64,000 bases of DNA, taken from NCBI GenBank assembly GCA_030847615.1, contig JAUMIR010000001.1:263561187-263625186 (forward strand), read 5' to 3'. Both the position numbers and the translations under genes were made by a program. Positions 53,791-62,765 of the stretch are shown in pieces. The notes beneath the pieces were generated by a model that did not search any database, was not told the DNA's origin, and saw only the letters and a program-made list of their open reading frames with translations. Origin of the DNA: Gambelia wislizenii. Taxonomy: Eukaryota > Chordata > Lepidosauria > Squamata > Crotaphytidae. Position 1 is the first letter of the stretch. Each line of letters starts with the position of its first letter.

Positions 53791-55144
53791 CCACGTTTTT
53801 TTTTTTCCCCCAAGTGCAAAAATTATTGACCATTTTCTCAACAGAGTGCCTTGGTGCATTGAGATAGCCCTTCTTGTTGAGGAGGAGGAAAGTTGTGAAT
53901 GTTCTTTACACCCCTTATGCTGGTGCATATACTGGTGTGAACCCTGACCCCACACTCCAGCATTAAGGATGACTGCATTATAAGGTTTCTCTCCTCCAGT
54001 CCATCAGGAATTGAAAATGGCAGTCCTTCTGTTAACTAAATAATAATAAATCATACTAACTGGGGTCAAATGAGATAATTAACCATTGTCTGCCCTTTTG
54101 CTACACTTAAAATCTAATGCTTTAGGCAGGTGCCTCCATTAGAAAGTCAAGCTGCCTGTGAAAAAGCAAGAGCTAGAAGTTTACCTTGGGCCTTTAGAAC
54201 TATCTACCCATTTACACAGGTCACATAAGGTGGATGAGCATTAGTGATTTCCTTGTAAAGAAGACTTGCAGTCTTGTTTACAGACCATGCATTTCTGGTG
54301 AACCTCTGTTGATCTAATAAATATTGAATTGCAGTGTACAGAAACATAGCAGAAAACAGATAAAAGATTTATGCCATTTTCCCCTTTGGAAGTGAAGGAT
54401 ATGATTCAAGTCACAAAAATCACAAAGGCCTTTGGCATCAAATATATGCCAACAAATCTAAGCTCTCTTTGAAGTTGGAATACAGATGTTGGTTTCATTT
54501 GTCATTGTTCTTTCTCTCTTTCTCTTTGTTCCGCCTTCCTTTCCCCCCACATCTCTCTTTATTTTTGTGTATTTGCTAATCATTTCTCCAGCATTGTACA
54601 TTAAATTAGTTAAAGTTTCAGAAATCTAAGTCTTTTAGTTACAGTTCCAGAAATTTTATGTCTGATTCTGCCTTTAAAGAAATATGTATGCTGTGATGGA
54701 GAAACTGAGACATATTTAGGAACCAATTAGAGATGCAGGCTATGATGCTTGTTTTTCTTGTGATTTTAGATGTCATAGGACTGAAATTAGTTACAGTCTC
54801 TCTGTCTCTCTCTGTGTATCACTATTCATATGTATGTAACCCTAATTGTTGCATTGTTTTGTTTTGTGATGCTTTTTATGTTTACCCCATTTAATTTCCA
54901 AGGTTCTTTTTAAAAGGTAGAAGTCTAGAAGGTGTCTATCCATATGTAACAAGGTCATCTTAAAATGTTGTGGTGAAACTTTGGCCCTCAGACAGTTGTA
55001 AACTACAGCTCCCTATGGCTACATCCAGCATGACCAGTAGTAAAGTATTATAGGAGTTGTAGGCCAAAAATCTGGACCTCCAAAGCTTCATTTAAGATAG
55101 GATGGTAAATTTACTGCTGAGTATACCGGGTATATTGAGATTTT
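53791..55144. other. No gene; short MITE-like piece at 54980-55090
   Basis: The piece CTTTGGCCCTCAGACAGTTG through GGAGTTGTAGGCCAAAAATC, then CTGGACCTCCAAAG, is palindromic in the style of reptile MITEs. The rest is unassigned. Confidence 0.4.
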
Positions 55145-55736
55145 CCATACCTTGGCTCAATCATTAATCAGAATGGAGACTGCATTCAAGAAATCAGAAG
55201 AAGACTAGGACTTGAAAGGGCAGCTATGAAGGAAGTAGATGAGATCCTGAAGTGTAAAGATATATCATTGAATACGAACGTTAGAATGATCTATTCCATT
55301 GTATCTCCCATTTCTATGTATAGTTGTGAAATCTGGACAGTGAAGAAAGCTGACAGGAAGAAAATCAACTCATTTGCAATGTGGCACTAGAGAAGATTTC
55401 TGTGGATATTGTGGACTGCTAAAAAGGCAAATCAATGAGTCCTAGAGCAAATCAAGCCTGAATTCTCCCTAGAAGGCAAGATGACTAAATGGAGACTGTC
55501 ATACTTTGGACATATGCTGAGAAGACATGACTAGAAAAGACAACAATGCTTGGTAAGGTAGAAAACAGTAGGAAAAGGGGAAGACTGAATTCCAGATGGA
55601 TAGACTCAATCAAAGAAGCCATGGCCCTGAAGCTGCAAAACCTGAGCAGGCCTGTTGAGGATGGGGTAACTTGTACGTCTCTCATTCAAAGGGTCACCAA
55701 AAGTCAAAGTTGACTTGATGGCAATAAACAACAAAT
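55145..55736 (+). mobile_element. RTE-BovB LINE 3' end
   Basis: This covers the C-terminal coding part of BovB ORF2 plus tail. With several breaks the translation reads RRRLGLERAAMKEVDEI, then YSCEIWTVKKADRKKI (a Gly/Ser-C-E-x-W-T-x-K-K pattern), then PEFSLEGKMTKWRLSYFGHM and RWIDSIKEAMALKLQNLSRP. The end AAAAGTCAAAGTTGACTTGA, then TGGCAATAAACAACAA, is the BovB tail also used by Sauria SINEs. It is 5'-truncated and multiply disrupted. Confidence 0.9.
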
Positions 55737-56185
55737 ATTGAGAGCATCTTGGAATGTGCACTCCATCTTCATTGCAACACGGATGGTAACATAGATGCTG
55801 CTCTACAAGGTACAGCATGGATAATGGCGTCCATTTAGATGGGCATGGTATTAGGGTTGCCAACTGATCAATATGTTACAGTATTAACATATTATAATAG
55901 CAAGTGAAGCAGTTCAGAGTGTGGAGATCAGTCCTATTGGCTGTTAAAATGTGCAGCTCATACTCCTATCAGAGTACAGGACAGGGACTGGTCAAAGAAT
56001 TTGGAAACATCATTCCAGCAACATTTCTCACATGAACAAACACGATACAAAGAATGTCCTAGGAAATGCAAAGTAAGCCTGTGTGCTAGTTTTACAGACA
56101 GTTTTTTAAAAAAGAATTAGATATAGATCCGAGGCCACAAGAGGTTGTTAGATTTATATATATAGTTCCTTAAAAAAAAAAAAAT
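55737..56185. other. No recognised gene
   Basis: Unassigned; a fragment TATTAGGGTTGCCAACTG at 55850 recalls the left end of the element at 32221. Confidence 0.4.
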
Positions 56186-56436
56186 CACCCTTGGTGGTGG
56201 TGGTGGTGGTGGTGGTTGTCTGCCTTCAAGTCATTTCTGACTTTTGATGAATGTAAGGCAAATCTATCATGAAGTTTGCCCAGAAAGATTTGTTCAGAGG
56301 GAGTTTGCCCTTGTCTTTCTCTGAGGCTGAGAGGGGTTTGCCTAAGGTCACCCAGAAGTTCTCCATGGATGAGCAGGATTGTGAAGCCTTATCTGCCTGA
56401 GTCCTAGTCTAACACTCAAGCCACTATGCCACACTC
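56186..56436 (-). mobile_element. Diverged Sauria-type SINE with (TGG)n
   Basis: A TGG repeat at 56188-56216 precedes TCTGCCTTCAAGTCATTTCT, GAGGCTGAGAGGGGTTTGCC, TAAGGTCACCCAGAAG and the head complement CAAGCCACTATGCCACACTC. It is older than the 29271 and 53201 copies. Confidence 0.72.
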
Positions 56437-57160
56437 AAACCACTCTTTGCTTTCTCATTATTCACAATTCACTAAAACAATTACTTTCGTTATTTTTAAA
56501 GAAAACCAGAATAATTCAAGCTGCTAGTGCAATGTTGGGCAAAATGCAACCTGTGAGGGTTCTTCATGGCTTGACTATTTTTGGTTTAGCTCATTTGAGA
56601 GGTTGACCTAAGGTGCCACACTTTGGTGGATTCTCTCCTCCCCATAAAGCAAGGGCAGAGAATACTGCTGGACTGCCACGCGCATCAGCCCTAGCCATCA
56701 TAGTCAGTGGTGGTGAATGTTGGGAGATGTCATCCCCAAAATCTGAACTGTCACACTTGCCCATACCTGCACCAGTACAATCTGTATCTACATCATGAGA
56801 CCACTTTGGAACTATATAAGTAACTAAGTAGTAGTAGCTGGTGGCTCTGATGGCAATAGAACAGTAAATCCACCTTGAGGTTTTAATCTTAACTATAAAA
56901 GCATTGGTTCAGTACACTGGACAGGTCCTTTATAGCTTGGATGAAACTCAGAGCCGATTCACCACTCCTCTGATAGTAAAGCCACAGACACCACTGTAAC
57001 AAAAATTTAGGATTATACTTGAAAGGGGAGTGAGGTTATTATAACCTCATTGCACTATAATTACAATGTAATTCGGTTATGCTTTAGTTATTACAGCAAA
57101 GAATCATTACACATAACTTGTTATTCCTAACTAGTTACTCCCCGGCCCTGTTGCAATGTA
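56437..57160. other. No recognised gene
   Basis: Unassigned sequence; AATTACAATGTAATT-type short palindromes occur near 57058-57072. Confidence 0.4.
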
Positions 57161-57234
57161 CAGTCAGCCCTCTGTATTCATGGATTTTTCATCCATGGAT
57201 TCCACCATCCACGGCATATATATATATATATATA

Positions 57235-58153
57235 CAGTCGTCCCTTCACATTCGCGGGGGTTAGGTTCCACGGACCTCCGTGAATGTGAAAAAACCGTGA
57301 ATATTGGTTGCCCCCCTCCCCCACCAAAGCGACCACGGGGCCTCCAGAGGCCCCATGGTCGCTTTCCCCAGACTCCCCACTCCCTTCCAAGGCCTTCACT
57401 GGACCTCCAGAGACCCTCCCAAGGCCCCGTGGATGCCTCCCCGGCCCTCCCTCCTCCCACCCAGGGCCTTCATAGGCCTACGAAGATGCTCTGTAGGCCC
57501 CATGGAGGCCTCCGCAGCCCTCCTCCTCCTGTCCAGGGCCTTCATGGGGCCTACGGAGCATCTCCGGAGGCCCCATGGAGGCCTCCCCAGCTCTCCTCCC
57601 TCCCTCCCTCCCAGGGCCTTCACGGGGCCCACAAGGCCCTATGGAGGCCTCCGCAGCCCTCCCCACTCCCCCCAAGGCCTTCATGGGGCCTCGCGAGGCC
57701 CTGTGGAGGTATCCACGGCCCTCCCCATCCCCCCAAGGCCTTCACAGGGCCGTGCAAGGCTCCGTGGAGGCCTACGCAGCCCTTCCCCCTCCCTCCCCAT
57801 GGAGGCCTCCCCGCTCCCTCCCAGGGCCTTCACGTGGCCTCCGGAGGGTCTCTGAAGGCCCCATGGGTGTCTCCCTGGCCCTCCCCCTCCCCCCAGGGCC
57901 TTCACGGGGCCTCCGGAGGGTCTCCGAAGGCCCTGTGAGGCCTCCCCCTCCCCCCAGGGCCTTCACAGGGCTTCCAGAGGGTCTCCGAAGGTCCCGTGGA
58001 GGCCTCCCCAGCCCTCCCCACTCCCAACCAGGGCCTTCACGAGGCCTCCGGAGGCCCCGTGTCGCGGTTTTGGAAGGGTGGGGGGGGGCCCTCCCAAAAC
58101 TGCGAATAATCAAAAACGTGAATGCCGAGTTCGCGAATGTGGAGGGGCAACTG
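57235..58153. mobile_element. Inner Tigger-like element with minisatellite
   Basis: The ends CAGTCGTCCCTTCACATTCG and CGAATGTGGAGGGGCAACTG are inverted, with TA on both sides. The subterminal GCGGGGGTTAGGTTCCACGG parallels mammalian Tigger/MER2 ends. The interior from about 57340 to 58090 is a CpG-rich minisatellite instead of a transposase gene. Confidence 0.85.
57340..58090. repeat. CpG-rich minisatellite, unit about 60-87 bp
   Basis: About ten units each have GGCCTTCACGGGGCCTCCGG, then AGGCCCCGTGGAGGCCTCC and a C-rich spacer (CCAGCCCTCCCC). Starts fall near 57387, 57466, 57535, 57614, 57676, 57738, 57825, 57896, 57957 and 58030. Long Pro/Arg/Gly-rich frames on both strands are repeat artefacts. 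Unit length varies mainly in the C-rich spacer. Confidence 0.88.
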
Positions 58154-58182
58154 TATGTGTGTGTGTGTGTGTGTGTGTGTAT
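58154..58182 (+). repeat. (GT)n microsatellite
   Basis: About 12 GT units directly at the right edge of the inner Tigger-like element. Confidence 0.9.
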
Positions 58183-58333
58183 ATAATCTAAATTCAAACC
58201 TTGATTTTGCCACTTTATATAAGGGACACCATTTAACTACACCATTGCATATAATGGGACTTTAGCATCCATGGATTTTGATATCCACTGAGGGTCCTGA
58301 AACCAAACTCCAGTGAATACCAAGGGCCCACTG

Positions 58334-58880
58334 TACTGTAATTAAACATACGGTTCACAACTTAGCTCTAGATATCTGCAGGTAGTAAAACCCTTCCATT
58401 TGCTCAAGGCTGCTCTGCTGAATTCTTATTTTTCCATCCTGCTGTTCTCCAATGTGTTTCATCCTTTTCCATTATCTAGGGTATAGAAATCATCAGGAGA
58501 ATGTTGGAGACACAATAGACTCTGGTGTGGAAGGATTCAGGAAAGACACATTTTAATGAGAAGAGCTTCACTTGCCATTTGAAGAAATGGAACAGAGCCT
58601 GTTTATGTCAAATAAAACTTGGCAGCCTGGAAGTTACCACATTGCTATTTTTCCTTCACCAGGGTAACACAGCTATGCTTCTCCTCACCCCCCCCCCAAT
58701 CTTATCTGGTTCCAGCCTCACAGAATAATGTTTACATATCTGAAAAGTCCACAGAAGTATTATCAGAAAAAATGCAAAAAGAAATTCACATAAATACACA
58801 TATACAAATGTTCCTCTCAGAGAGCAGTCATAAACTTCTTCACTCTGAAACTGGAGCCATGAATTATACACACATGCTCA
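58334..58880. other. No recognised gene
   Basis: Unassigned sequence. Confidence 0.4.
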
Positions 58881-58882
58881 TG

Positions 58883-58946
<64 letters not shown>
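58881..58946 (+). repeat. (CT)n(CA)n microsatellite
   Basis: About 14 CT units followed by about 18 CA units. Confidence 0.97.
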
Positions 58947-58947
<1 letters not shown>

Positions 58948-59510
58948 CTGATAATGGCAACACTTATAAAACTGCTTCACATGTTGATCCCTCTTTTTGG
59001 AAAACTCTCTTCCTCGGATGGCCAAGTCAAGGAAAATGTGAAGATCATTGTAGTCTTACATGACCTTCATGTAAAGCAAACACTTCTCATCTTGACTGAA
59101 CCGGTCAGATTTGGTGAAAGCCATCTCCTAAAAATTTCATTCTGAGGATTGCCAAAACTGAGTTTTTGCTGCTTATCTTTTCAATGCAAGAAAAATCCAG
59201 TACTTTGAGCTCAGCTAACCTTGGACAGAAACAACACAAGTTGTTCTCTCCACTCCTCCCCATCCAAAAATATATATTCAGCCACGCAGCTGGTGCAATC
59301 TGGCACAACCTGCTTTGGGGCCTATATCAGAACATCAAAGAAAAAGAAACTGTATATGCAAAATTGGATAAGATGGCTCCCCCCCCCATGTGCACTCTGC
59401 TCCAATATGGAAGAATAAGCCTCTCCAGAATATTTGACAAGATGACTACAGTCATCTTTTGCAGTGCTTCTGAGGAAAATTTGCACTTGAGGACCCAGAC
59501 CATACAACCC
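58947..59510. other. No recognised gene
   Basis: Unassigned sequence; a 151-residue frame at 59166-59621 has no motif I know. Confidence 0.35.
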
Positions 59511-59985
59511 CTCCAAACCCCTTTAAGAACACTCAAACACCGTGTCTTTGTAATAATTGTATTGATTACATATTCAGAAAACATGGTTAAATACAGGTTA
59601 ATAAGACATAATTGGCAATAAATGGCCGCAACTTGCAAACTAAATGGTTGACGATAATGCATGGGTCGTGATCCCTCATTGGCTCCACCCATATGGATCA
59701 ATGGCTATACGTCGGTCAATCCCAACTCCCATGGAGGAGAGAGATGATGGCCGAGCTGACCCGCCCAACTCTCCTCCCCTGAAAACAAGTAACTGTTAAT
59801 CAGCAAAGGGCGTGATCTCCCTTGAACTTGAACTTATATTTGAACTTGACTTAGTTGTAGAACTTGAACTTGACGGAGACCACACTATGCCTCACTCCAT
59901 GATCATGACCCATGCCATCTGCCATCAAGGCATTACCCCCTGGAACCGCCTTCCGCCAACCATTCTTCCCTATCGACAGGCAGCC

Positions 59986-60927
59986 CTATAGGTCTGCAGA
60001 GGCCCCAGGCTGTGCATACAGCATTCTCTCAGGCCAAATGTATGCTGCATAGGCACCAAACCACCAGCGCCCAAATCTCATGATTGTCTCTGCCGACAAA
60101 TCTCCTTGCGCTGCCATGGTGGCAGCTCCGATCCAGAAAGAGTGGCTGCGAAATTCCTCTGCCAGCAGGCCCAATCGACAGAGAGCCATCTTCAGCACAC
60201 TCATGAATTGATACCTGGTGAGCAGCATCCCATCTCGGTGGCTGAACAGGGCCCCTGACTCAGAGCCCCTTGCTCGTATGAACTCGTGCATGCATGTCAC
60301 CGGGCAGGGGGAGGATACTATCACCTTCCTCACGTGCAGAGTGGCTCTAAGACCCTGCTGGTCAACCTTTGAGCACCGAATGCACAGTGTCATGTCATTG
60401 TCTATGATGGCGATGTCACGCAACTGCAGGGCCCTGCCAGATGCGTCCTGTTTGGTTGAACAGACTATCTCCCCAACCCTCAGTGCCCCAAAAAAGGTGG
60501 TAGTGTAGGCCGTGCAGAAGAGCAATGCCTCATAGCTGGAATGACATAAGGATGGCAGCAGGCCTATCAACTTTGCCAGCATCACGTACAATACTGGCCG
60601 CCTCGTGTCTGCCACCTTTGGCATCACTCTCCTCCAACCCTCCATGGGCTTCTGGACCATGAAAGTATCACAGGGGTCACCATGACTGGCAGCCTTGCTA
60701 AAGAAGGAGATGCCGGCAGCTTGCCCCATGATAGTTCTGGACGCCAAGCCCCTGTCCTTCAAGGATGCCAGGTAATGCAGTACCTCTCTTTCTGATGCTG
60801 GCCATGCTGTCCCGTAGCTGTGCCTAAAGGCCAGGAATTGGGTTGCCACTCTCTTGTAGCTAGCCTGCGTCAAAGGTGCAAAGGAGTCCGCTACACCCTG
60901 GATTACTGTCAGTTCCCAAGTTTCCAT
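59986..60927 (-). CDS. DIRS tyrosine recombinase, full-length frame, catalytic Arg lost
   Basis: A 313-residue frame. The N-terminal half (about 15-110) is the core-binding part; the catalytic part follows. FFGALRVGEI holds the first Arg (residue 150), CSKVDQ holds the probable Lys (187), and RSHSFWIGAAT (260-270) is the HxxR motif in which His262 remains but Arg is replaced by Trp265. GRWWFGAYAAYIWPE follows, with the probable nucleophile Tyr296. Three positions where relatives have Arg read TGG (Trp), as expected from CGG decay, one of them the HxxR Arg. The enzyme would integrate circular DIRS DNA, but this copy should be inactive. The start at 60927 is the first ATG and fits the usual family length. 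Confidence 0.88.
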   Translation of the reverse strand: METWELTVIQGVADSFAPLTQASYKRVATQFLAFRHSYGTAWPASEREVLHYLASLKDRGLASRTIMGQAAGISFFSKAASHGDPCDTFMVQKPMEGWRRVMPKVADTRRPVLYVMLAKLIGLLPSLCHSSYEALLFCTAYTTTFFGALRVGEIVCSTKQDASGRALQLRDIAIIDNDMTLCIRCSKVDQQGLRATLHVRKVIVSSPCPVTCMHEFIRARGSESGALFSHRDGMLLTRYQFMSVLKMALCRLGLLAEEFRSHSFWIGAATMAAQGDLSAETIMRFGRWWFGAYAAYIWPERMLYAQPGASADL

Positions 60928-61023
60928 AGGTCTTCCGGGAATGGGAATGCCTCCACATCGGCGCCCGGGGCCAGCGAGTGGAACTGGTCATCCTGAAATT
61001 GAGACAAAGCATCTGCTATCTCG

Positions 61024-61683
61024 TTATCCACGCCCAGATTTGTGCCATGCATGGAAACTGATGTTGGACGCGAGACAGACTAGCACGAATCTGTGCACTA
61101 GTCTCATTACTCTCTCAGACCTGGAGGACTGCCTGTTGATGATCCTAACAACTTCCTGATTGTCACACCAGAAACATACCTTCTTATCCCTGAATTCCCC
61201 TTTCCAAAGTGTGACCGCCACCAGGATGGGAAAAAATTCCAGGAACGTAAGGTCCCTGGAGAGTCCTGTCCCTGCCCATTTGGGCAGCCATGGATAGGCA
61301 CACCAATGGCCATTGTAGTAAACCCCGAACCCCAGGTTACTCGCCGCATCAGAGTGTACCTGCAGGTCACCACCCAGCTCCAATCTCCCTTGCCAAGTGG
61401 TGACCCCATTGTATTGTTCCAGAAAGGTGAGCCACACCCTTATGTCCTCTTTGACCCCCCTGGTCAACCTGATACGGTGATGAGGAACCTTGACTCCCCC
61501 CGTGAGGCGAGCAATGCGTGTACAGAAAGCCCTTCCCGGGGCCACTACACTGCATGTGAAGTTCAGGTGTCCCAAGAGTGATTGCACCTTCTTCAGCATT
61601 GCCTTCTCTTTTCCCAAGAGGCCCAACAGCATCGCCTGCAAGGCAGCTATCTTCTCATCAGGCAAATGGGATACACCTTCCAC
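61024..61683 (-). pseudogene. DIRS RNase H domain (second element)
   Basis: The frame begins in the RT thumb or connection (LPDEKIAALQAMLLGLLGKE, then LLGHLNFTCSVVAPGRAFCT). It reaches RNase H at VHSDAASNLGFGVYYNGHWC (catalytic Asp), LTFLEFFPILVAV (catalytic Glu) and VCFWCDNQEVVRIIN (catalytic Asp), then VMRLVHRFVLVCLASNISF. All three acidic residues expected from the family are present. The end (HAWHKSGRG) departs from the expected HxPGxxNxxADxLS block, which resumes in another frame near 61020-60975. The ATG used is internal to the ancestral RT-RNase H protein. Confidence 0.85.
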
Positions 61684-61689
61684 AGAATC

Positions 61690-61994
61690 GAACTGTATGC
61701 CCAGGTAAATCAGTGACGTTGCCGGGCCTACTGTCTTGTCGGGTGCCAGCGGTCCCCCAAGCTCAGCGGCAAGTGCCTGGAAGGAAGAGAGTAAGAACCT
61801 GCATTCCCCCCCCCACTGGACCCATCATTAGGAAGTCATCCAAGTAGTGTGTAACAAAGGGGATCCTGCCTGGTGCTGTAGAGCCCATTCCAAGAATGGG
61901 CTGAAAGCCTCAAAACTGTGCAACTGATGGAGCAACCCATGGGCAACACCATGTCATAGTACCACTTTTCTTGGAATTCACCCACGTCATCCAG
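61690..61994 (-). pseudogene. DIRS reverse transcriptase, C-terminal half
   Basis: FQEKWYYDMVLPMGCSIS (palm, near 61930-61985) is followed, after frame changes, by THYLDDFLMMGP, with the catalytic YLDD encoded at 61835-61846. Then comes a segment that leads into the RNase H frame (LGIQFDSVEGVSHLPDEK). The N-terminal part with motif A is missing: immediately upstream lies leader-like GC-rich DNA. The break lies just before FQEKWYY. Confidence 0.8.
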
Positions 61995-62018
61995 CCATGC
62001 CGCTGCATGGCTGGATGA
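61989..62018. repeat. 12-bp perfect hairpin at DIRS deletion junction
   Basis: CATCCAGCCATG and CATGGCTGGATG are separated by CCGCTG. It lies exactly where leader-like sequence meets the truncated RT. Confidence 0.85.
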
Positions 62019-62400
62019 CCCTCCCCTCAGGCAGCCAGGCAGCCAATCAGGGCTGGGCAGGCCTGCCCCAATTGGCTGCCACCTTCCCGCCTCTCCCAGC
62101 TGCAGGGGGCGCTGGGAGAGAGACGGGGGATTAATGGTGGCCCCCATGTTGACCGCCTGTGTGGTCACCCCCCCACCCCCCCCAAAAAAGGGGGGTTGGG
62201 GCGCTCCCCATGAGGGATTCTGATGGGGTGTGCCGGTGGGGACGCAAAACAGCCTGCCGGCAAGCAGCGATCCCCCTTCTTGTAGAGGTAAGCCAGCCTG
62301 ATCCTTCCATATACCACAGTGACTCAAACTGCCTCCCGGGTACCACTAAGGGTGAATTGGTGGAGCAGGAACTGTTAGCCCCTGGATGGTTCAAGAAGAC
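62019..62400 (-). other. DIRS 2 leader-like region
   Basis: GC-rich, with a C-run and G-run near 62167-62200. GGGGGCCACCATTAATCC (minus) resembles the DIRS 1 leader. Short frames here are not conserved. Confidence 0.45.
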
Positions 62401-62690
62401 TTTTCAAAGCATGGGTTTGAATGGAAGGGGCACTATTTGGGTTCTGCATCAGATAGCAACATTCATCTGTCTGGCATTGTAGGTTGGTTTGTGTACCTGG
62501 GAATAAGATGGGGGTGTAGCTAAGGGGAGGTGGGGCAAAATGAGCATGTTGTCCCCAAATAACAATTCTGTCCCCAAAATGAAATTTTCCTTCAGTCCCT
62601 AAATTTGTAGCATTGAGACACTGAAAATCACTCACACCTAGAACTCTTATATTTGCTTTATTTTCATTCTAGTGAGAACTTTGCCTCACT
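62401..62690. other. No recognised gene
   Basis: Unassigned; a frame at 62375-62635 shows no motif. Confidence 0.4.
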
Positions 62691-62703
62691 CTTTCTTTTC
62701 TTT

Positions 62704-62739
<36 letters not shown>

Positions 62740-62765
62740 TTTCTTTCTTTTTTTTTTTTTTTGGA
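62691..62765 (+). repeat. (CTTT)n/(T)n microsatellite
   Basis: TTTC/CTTT tetramers for about 45 bp followed by a T run. Confidence 0.95.

Larger units (their letters stand above)
57161..58333. mobile_element. Outer Tigger-like MITE carrying a nested element
   Basis: The ends CAGTCAGCCCTCTGTATTCA and GAATACCAAGGGCCCACTG are inverted and flanked by TA on each side (57159-57160, 58334-58335), the Tc1/mariner-pogo target duplication. CAGT-CCCT ends are typical of Tigger. Its centre was a TA/GT-rich site into which the element 57235-58153 inserted, so the outer element alone is about 250 bp. Confidence 0.8.
59511..62400 (-). mobile_element. DIRS-like retrotransposon 2, internally deleted
   Basis: Minus-strand order: leader (about 62400-61995), RT C-terminal half with the YLDD box (61994-61690), RNase H (61683-61024), tyrosine recombinase (60927-59986) and a non-coding end (59985 to about 59511). 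The end contains repeated TTGAACTTGA motifs near 59820-59870. Gag and the RT N-terminal half are absent. The protein sequences differ strongly from those of DIRS 1, so it belongs to another lineage. The outer edges are estimates because terminal repeats could not be matched. Confidence 0.8.

Noticed and set aside
57340..58090. CpG island marking a host promoter
   Set aside because: High CpG comes from a minisatellite within a DNA transposon; no gene start is nearby.
57156..58197. Long open frames (up to 260 residues) on both strands, rich in Pro, Arg and Gly
   Set aside because: They run through the CpG-rich minisatellite of the inner Tigger-like element, occur in several frames on both strands and have only repeat-derived composition.
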